From Lepidonotus clava (lineage: Eukaryota > Annelida > Polychaeta > Phyllodocida > Polynoidae), in the NCBI GenBank assembly GCA_936440205.1, contig OW387149.1, forward strand, positions 10,560,114 through 10,624,113: 64,000 nucleotides of DNA, given 5' to 3'. The stretch's first letter is position 1, and each line of letters starts with the position of its first letter. The notes under the pieces were generated by a model that did no database searches, was not told the origin of the DNA, and was given only the letters and a program-made list of their open reading frames with translations. A program made the translations under genes and the position numbers. Of the stretch, positions 57,873 to 64,000 are shown piece by piece.

Positions 57873-59097
57873 GTGCTGTTCAGTGTGTACATGGATGTGC
57901 TCCATGAAAGACAAAAAATGTGCAATTAAAAAGATAAAAGACATGCCTTGGTCCTAAATGTGAAGTTATTTAACTGTTCATAGAGCACTTGGTTTCTTTT
58001 AAGAACCTGGCTGATTTGGAGAGTCACTGGATCTTTCCAACACTCTTTGTTTGCCTCTCCTTTTGATTAGCTTTATATTATCCCCAAACTGTGATATACA
58101 CTTTTTCCTTCCCTTATGTTTAGAATTAAGTTTAATAAGAATTTATAGAAAATATTGTATAAACATTCTTATGTCTGTTTGAACTGGGACCCCAATTAAT
58201 GTTGAATACGTAAGGTGCTTTCTCTTCTGACGGCAACCGTGAAGTGAGGGGTGTCTCACTCTCCAACACAGCACTCTGCCTAGTATGGCTCACTTGATTG
58301 GTCAGTTGGGGGTCAGATGGGGTTCTTTCATATCCATGTTGTGGTCTCTGGGGCCCAGGTGAGGTCAGGCGGGGTAACATTGGGAGTCAGGGGGGTGGGG
58401 TGCTGGGTCTGTAAGGGGCGTTGGGAAGTGGAACCGGTTAGGAGTTCTATAATAGAAGTTGTAGACAGACGGAGGTGGCAGGGGCCACACTATCCAGTCT
58501 GATAAATGTGGTGGGTGGTCGGGGTTGATCCAAGCGGCGGCAGGGGCCACTCTGCTTGACAGTTTTCTCGTGGGTCCTGACCGGTTCTGTCGATAGTTGT
58601 GAGTCGGGGGGGGGGGGAAAGGTTTTTTTGTTTTGTATTGTGGGGGGGGGGGCCGGATCATGGAAGGAGGCCTGACATCTCTGGAGCCTGTCCTACGTGG
58701 TCCAGGTCGCATCAGAGATTGTGTAGGCTAGGTGTTGCCCCCTAGCTGTCCTACACGGTGCAGTCAATCGTGCTGTTCAGTGTGTACATGGATGTGCTCC
58801 ATGAAAGACAAAAAATGTGCAATTAAAAAGATAAAAGACATGCCTTGGTCCTAAATGTGAAGTTATTTAACTGTTCATAGAGCACTTGGTTTCTTTTAAG
58901 AACCTGGCTGATTTGGAGAGTCACTGGATCTTTCCAACACTCTTTGTTTGCCTCTCCTTTTGATTAGCTTTATATTATCCCCAAACTGTGATATACACTT
59001 TTTCCTTCCCTTATGTTTAGAATTAAGTTTAATAAGAATTTATAGAAAATATTGTATAAACATTCTTATGCCTGTTTGAACTGGGACCCCAATTAAT
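57873..59097. repeat. 328-bp direct repeat around a GC-rich spacer
   Basis: 57873-58200 and 58770-59097 align without gaps at a constant offset of 897 bp. I find one difference (T/C near 58174/59071). Gene 3 carries one copy of the same intron sequence (from about 47455 on), so the duplication is private to gene 4 and recent. Between the copies lies 58201-58769, which has no counterpart in gene 3. Confidence 0.9.
58201..58769 (-). other. GC-rich spacer of unknown origin, coding-like on the minus strand
   Basis: Base composition is far more GC-rich than the flanks, with G runs near 58607-58616 and 58642-58652. On the minus strand a proline-rich frame extends from about 58712 to 58365 (PPPPQYKTKKPFPPPP, PHLSDWIVWPLPPPS). 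A second frame contains RPQHGYERTPSDPQLTNQ. No domain is recognised. It may be foreign DNA captured during repair of a double-strand break. Confidence 0.4.
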
Positions 59098-59962
59098 ATA
59101 TAAGCCTATGATATGAGAACAAGATATTCATGGACCATAATAGCCTTTACAGCATGACTAAAAGCTCTGGATTTGAAAAAACCCTGAAAAACATAGATAA
59201 TGCAAATTATCATATACATTATTAGAATCATTTGCATACTACCTAAAAACTGTTCCTTGCTTGCAGTCTTTTTTATATCAATTATTGTCACAGTCAACCA
59301 TACTATTCCAGATGGCATATTAGCTATATATGATATAACATATGTGACCCGATCCGACAAAATGAGTCGCAAGTCGCGCGCGGTCAAACTGAGCTATGGG
59401 CCTCTGAAGTCGGAAATCGGCCCCACCATCGAAAATGACTTTTTTGCATTTTCTTAATCTTTTATATCAGGACTATCATTTCCCAAAATATTTTGATGAA
59501 ATTAATATTCTAAGTGTGTTATAATGGCCCCCAAAGTCGTTCTTCTGCTTCAGTGAGTTAAAACAAAAGGCTCCTGAGACGCCGATTTTTATCAACTTTG
59601 CCGACTTGCGAGCCGCCTTTAGGAGTCGACAACCCAAGAACTTTTGGTACCGCCGAAAAGCGCGGGACCTCCTCTAGCCAATCGCATCGTCGGATTTTGA
59701 ATTGGGACGGGGATGGACCAATCAGAAGGCGGATCGCGAAAGCCGTCGCCGTAAACAATCGTCGTCAAGGAGGTCACGTGTTGCGATCCGAGCGCTCTGA
59801 TTGGCTGAGACGCCCTCGGCGTGCCGGAAGCGCGACTGTTTGTGAAATTTAAAGGTCCGACCGACAGAAGCAGGTGCGCGTTCAATGAGGCCTAACGTGT
59901 TAATTAGCATGTTATTGTTTGAACTGCAAGTGCAGTTTGGATCCCAAGATTGTTAGGATTCG

Positions 59963-62938
59963 ATGGCTACCCCCAAGGAGCGTGAGGAGGCCGTGGCAGC
60001 AGCGCTAAATACAATTGTTTGGACTAATCTTCATGGCGGTGCCAACGACAATCAATGGCGAGAACTCGTGGAGGATTACTTCGTCTTTGCCGAGGACGAT
60101 GGGGACTTATGGGAGGGGGAGGAGGATGCTACCCTGTCTGAAAAGGACATAGAGGATTTGGAAGGGCCTGAGGATCCACTGGAGGATGAGGATGAGCCCC
60201 TGGTTATCACTGATCCGACGGACCAACTGCTGCAGGAGGAGACTGACAGTTGCCAGAAATTTAGGTAGGCCATGCTTGTTTGCGACTTGCGATCGAAATT
60301 GCCCAATTTGTGTCGTTTGAAAATTCCTATAAATACCAAACCGTTAGACCTGTCCGGCCATCAGAAGTTGCCCAAACAATTACTGAAAGTATGCCGCCGT
60401 GACCTACTTAATGGCGTCTCACACTTGAAAGATGGACGGCTTTGACCGTTATGCTCTCTCAGGCCTAATTAAAAGTTCTTAGCGGCCATCTAATGAACCT
60501 AATTCAATCTATAGGGTGCCCTCACATATCTTTGACATTAATGTCGACTTTCGTCATGTTTAGGTGCTCGTGTAAGTACCACAACAACGGCCCATGTTCT
60601 GTCCAGTTCTCAACGGCGGAGCATCTGGACAAACGGCAGGAGGTCGCCCAGCTGACTCCAGGTGCGGCCAATAACCATGCTATTAACCGTCTTCAATAAA
60701 GATAGTTTGTCATCTATAATACCTGTATGACCGCCTGGAGGCTGTAACTTTTCCTGTGTGGCATTGACATAAGATTTTAGGCCAAGTAACCTCAGTGACC
60801 TCGGGGGTAGACCCGGCCGAGAGTAATGTTCTTAAACTTTCTTAAACTTTCGACCTGGAAGAAGGGGAAAAAGGGCAAGGGTGCCAGGCAGCACCAACAG
60901 AGCCACTACACCGTCGGGCCGGGGGCAGGAAGGTCTGCCGGGACACCCTGCTCTTTCTCTACAGGTAATTATTCATCTCTGCAGCTAACATTCTTTGTCT
61001 AAGTAGTTCCTAAACCTGTGTCCTGCTGTAACTTATTAACATGTACATAATATTTTATGTAACCAAACATTATTTTTGTGTAACCGAACCTGCCATGTCC
61101 AACATTATTCCATTTCCAATTATAAGTTGTGTGTTCTTGTTTTTCAGCTGCAGTATCAACAAGATGACCGCCCTCAGCCAGTGGTATCGGGAGAACGGGG
61201 TCGTACCCCGTACTAAGAAGTCAGGCGGACGCAAGGCCAACACCCACTCCCTCGACCTCGCAGACATCCGCCGCGTGGTCGACTTCATCAACTCCTATGT
61301 CGAAACCTATGCCCTCGTCCTCCCCGGCCGAGTCTCCACGCACAAACGCGACGACATCCTCCTCCTCCTGTGCATAAACTTTATCTACAGGCCATCGGGG
61401 ACGCCCACCGTCAGGTTGCCGTCACCACCTTCTGTAACCTCTGGCGCCAGTTGCTACCCCGTATTGTGTGTTCTCGCCCCATGACTAACCTGTGCTGGGA
61501 GTGTCAGAGGAACAACCGTGACATCTCCTACTCCTCTAACCTCCCCAAAGCAGTTAAGCAGGCAAAGTTAAAGAAGCAGCAGAAGCACCTGGATGTGGTG
61601 GCCAAGGAACGGGAGTTCTACCAGGAACTGACTACCGCTGCCAAGCAGGCATATGCCGAGGCAGGCCGCCCGGCGCTCGGGCCACACACTCCCTGTTCCT
61701 CTGACGTCCGGGTGCATGTATGTTTCGACTACGCACAGCAGGTCCACCTCCCCTCCTCCCCCATGCAGCCAGGGCCCCTCTACTTCCTCGTCCCACACAA
61801 AGTAGGCATCTTTGGCGTGTGTGCTGAAGCCATCCCCCATCAAGTAAACTATCTTATTGATGAGTCCCACTGCGGCAGCAAGGGTTCAAACGCTGTCATC
61901 TCCTACCTCCACCACTACTTTGCCACCTACTACCTCGGTGAACGCCTCCTTGACCTCCACTGTGACAACTGCAGTGGGCAAAACAAGAACAAGTACGTGA
62001 TTGGCTATCTCATGTGGCGGGTCCTGACTGGTCTGCATAAGCAGATCACTTTGAACTTTCTCATAACCGGCCACACCAAGTTTGCCCCCGACTGGTGCTT
62101 CGGTCTCCTCAAGCAGCGGTTCCGCCGTGACGAGGTGTCCTGCCTTGCTGACCTGGCTAAGAAGACCCAAAAAGAAGTCAACATCCCTCAGCTGTGTGGG
62201 TCAGAAGATGGGGCCGTCGTTGTCCCAACCTATAACTGGCAAGCCTTCCTGACCCCGTTCACCCGGCCAATAAAAGGGATCAAGCAGTATCACCACTTTA
62301 TCTTCTCATCAAACAGCCCCGGGAAGGTAACCGTCTGACAGTACATTGACTCTGAGCCGGAGGAAGTGGATGTGCTCACTGTGGACCCTGGAGCCGTCCC
62401 AAAGGTCCTACCACCGGTCACACCTTCCCCTGGGCTTCCCCCTCGTCTGCAGTGGTACCTCTTCAAAAACATCAGAGACTTCTGCACAGAGGAAACCAAA
62501 GACATTACGTGCCCCAAGCCCACGGAACCTGAGCCTGCAGCAGAGGCACCAAGGCGGCGGGACCCATCGCCAGATCAAGGTCCAGGGCCCTCGGGAGCAG
62601 GTGGAGGTGGAGATGCAGGGGAGGATAAGGAGGAGGAGGAGGAGGAGGAGGCGCGAGGACGGGGACGTGGTAGAGGAAGGGGGCGAGGTCGGGGGCGAGG
62701 CCGAGGTCGGGGGCAAGGTTGGGGGCGAGATCGGGGTCAAGGTCGGGGTCGGGGTCGAGGAAAAACCCCTGACTCGGGCTCAGAAGACTCAGACACAGAG
62801 ACAGCAGCCCAAATGCGACGTGAAATGGAAACAGACTCAGACTCAGACACTTCCCCAGAGATCACTCCCCCACCCAAACATAAACGCAGCCAAAGTCGGG
62901 GGCGGGGGCGTGGTCGGTCTACATCCTCTAGCAACTAG
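59963..62938 (+). pseudogene. Transposase-like gene with DNCSGQNKN motif (broken)
   Basis: The likely start is ATG at 59963. Exon 1 (59963-60264) is acidic and ends at donor GTAGGC. Exon 2 (60564-60661) holds a Cys-rich CSCKYHNNGPCS segment. A third exon (to about 60963) reads RKVCRDTLLFLY, and the next exon opens at 61148 (CSINKMTALSQWY). The main domain, from 61370, contains TFCNLWRQLLP, then CWECQRNN, CFDYAQQVHLP, LHCDNCSGQNKNKYV and GHTKFAPDWCFGLLKQRF. This pattern matches the uncharacterised animal DUF7869-type proteins, whose acidic residues suggest an RNase-H-like (DDE) nuclease. A one-base shift near 61360-61370 and an in-frame TGA at 62336-62338 break this copy. After the TGA the same frame runs on to 62938 with an acidic stretch and a long arginine-glycine-rich tail. 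Exon 3 boundaries are uncertain. Confidence 0.75.
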
Positions 62939-63632
62939 AATCATAGACTAGAATACCTGTATATAGTTCGAATTTTAATATTTTATTGGTACTTTTATGC
63001 CTTCTGAGTTGTTTTAGACTCACAGTTTACTGACAAAGACGTTTTGTGATCTTTCAACTTTATGGAACTTTTATCCAACTTACCTGGAACTATGACACTT
63101 ATTATTTATGGCAAAACAGGCTGAAATACACTTGAACATTCCCATAGACTCTTTACAAGTTGTTGTGACTTCAATTCAGCCTTCTAGAACAGGTATTGTG
63201 ACTGTTTGAGCTTGCCCTCTTGCTTCAGTTTTTCATTTTCAGGTGCAGATTTACAGGAATTGTACTCTATCTTTACAAGGCCGGCATGATTAAAGTTTCC
63301 ATTTCTAAAGCATGATTTCAGAGTATTTTGTAGTTCAACTAGTCTAGAATGTATATTCCAAGTCTCAAGTTGGTGGGAGATAAACTTCTAGTGGTATCCA
63401 AGGAATTCCGACTGAGTGTAACCAAAACCGCACATAAAAACTTCAAACGCGTTTTTCTCAGAATCAAGTTTCCAGCCTACCGCGTATGGGGAAAAACCTA
63501 ACTTTGGCCCTAATCATAGTACAAACACAATCTTGGTATCAAAATGAAGCTCTTTTTGAGGTGAGGAACATATCTTACTAACTCAAATTCGTATCTCCGC
63601 GACTTGCGACTCATTATGTCAGATCGGGTCAC
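62939..63632 (+). other. 3' noncoding part of the transposon
   Basis: No frame is seen. It ends in the right inverted repeat. Text near 63430-63600 (AAAAACTTCAAACGCG, ATCTCCGCGACTTGCGACTC) contains further copies of the subterminal CGACTTGCGA motif. Confidence 0.6.
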
Positions 63633-64000
63633 ATATATATTTAGATAGATAGATACCTATCAACATTCAAGTTTATACAATGTATTGTAAAAAAAAAATG
63701 ACCGTAAAAAGAGTTATATCAATTGATTACAGGACAGGTAGGGGGATTTGATGAATAATCTTGTACGATTGCTTTTTCTTGTGCTTAGGAATGTGTTCAT
63801 TTTCCTAATAATGATTAGCCAGCTACAAACAGATTATTCTGCACTGTTGTACCTTTAATGGTAGAGAGGTCTGGTTTCATATTTTTCCCAAGTGTAGAAA
63901 TTTGTTATTGTGGTGGTTTGTGCAAAATATTGGCGCGTTTATTCAATAAGATCTACAGTCTACTAGACTACTCTGATGCTGTTAATTTGGTTGTTAATGT
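63633..64000 (+). other. Continuation of gene 4 intron 1
   Basis: After the ATAT target copy the sequence returns to host intron. ATTCAATAAGATCTACAGTC and the lines before it match gene 3 intron 1 near 47870-47900, upstream of exon 2. Confidence 0.7.

Larger units (their letters stand above)
59344..63632 (+). mobile_element. DNA transposon with 36-bp inverted ends, in intron 1 of gene 4
   Basis: The left end GTGACCCGATCCGACAAAAT and the following GAGTCGCAAGTCGCG match the right end in inverted orientation (GACTTGCGACTCATTATGTC, AGATCGGGTCAC), about 36 bp with two or three mismatches. ATAT stands on both sides (59340-43 and 63633-36), suggesting a 4-bp target duplication, though the AT-rich flank makes 2 bp possible. 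The motif CGACTTGCGA recurs inside at about 59602 and 60282. The body is GC- and CpG-rich compared with the host intron and holds a multi-exon transposase-like gene. A 4-bp duplication with a DDE-type protein would be compatible with the Sola group, but the class is not established. Confidence 0.9.

Noticed and set aside
57873-59097. Direct repeats read as LTRs of a small retroelement
   Set aside because: The repeats are ordinary intron sequence present once in gene 3, lack TG...CA ends and primer-binding features, and enclose no retroviral-type coding sequence.
62408-62740. Minus-strand frames opposite the transposase tail
   Set aside because: They arise from the low-complexity CGNGGN repeat and have no start context or domain.
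1-64000. Assignment to a named species
   Set aside because: The gene family and repeat types are compatible with several marine invertebrate groups; without a search I cannot choose.

Overview
The window is animal nuclear DNA. Coding exons are short and bounded by GT/AG introns of 0.1-3 kb, the sequence is AT-rich with abundant interspersed repeats, and there are animal-type LINE, SINE and DNA-transposon remnants. No prokaryotic operon structure is present. The repeat style suggests a marine invertebrate, possibly a deuterostome, but the species cannot be fixed from the sequence alone.

Host genes. The only host gene family I can support is a tandem array of arylacetamide-deacetylase-like (AADAC/NCEH1, hormone-sensitive-lipase group) alpha/beta hydrolases, all on the + strand. 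Gene 1 (19903-26321) lacks a recognisable first exon. Gene 2 (34516-42361) and gene 3 (46036-52600) are complete, with 8 coding exons, 417 residues and an open frame. Gene 4 is represented only by exon 1 (56886-56942); its exon 2 should lie just past the right edge. The intron positions and phases that can be compared are the same in all copies. Each protein has an N-terminal membrane anchor, an HGGGW oxyanion motif, a GDSAGG nucleophile, a D-x-LRDDG acid and a C-terminal His. Genes 2-4 also share upstream DNA, including a 25-bp-class minisatellite just before exon 1, so they are a young expansion with a unit of about 11 kb; gene 1 is an older branch.

Left third (1-19.9 kb). I see no gene here. 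It is a dense nest of short palindromic DNA elements, satellites and C-rich tracts, plus a 2.7-kb foldback element (13155-15820). The arms of that element are built from ~173-bp tandem units, and most units carry an RFX X-box-like palindrome.

Middle and right. A 5'-truncated LINE (minus strand, 28.7-29.9 kb), a tRNA-derived SINE (30.0-30.2 kb) and a second LINE remnant split by two MITEs lie upstream of gene 2. MITEs also sit in introns of genes 1 and 2; for one of them the paralogous gene 3 intron gives the empty site and shows a TA target duplication. Intron 1 of gene 4 holds a locally duplicated 328-bp block around a GC-rich spacer. It also holds a 4.3-kb DNA transposon (59344-63632) with 36-bp inverted ends and a multi-exon transposase-like gene bearing a DNCSGQNKN motif and an arginine-glycine-rich tail; this copy is broken.

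The most unusual theme is a set of many different MITE families that share TA targets and 'AAGGCC/AAGCCC/AAGGG'-type ends. In many of them the interior is made of reiterations of the family's own subterminal motif, and they are repeatedly nested in one another.
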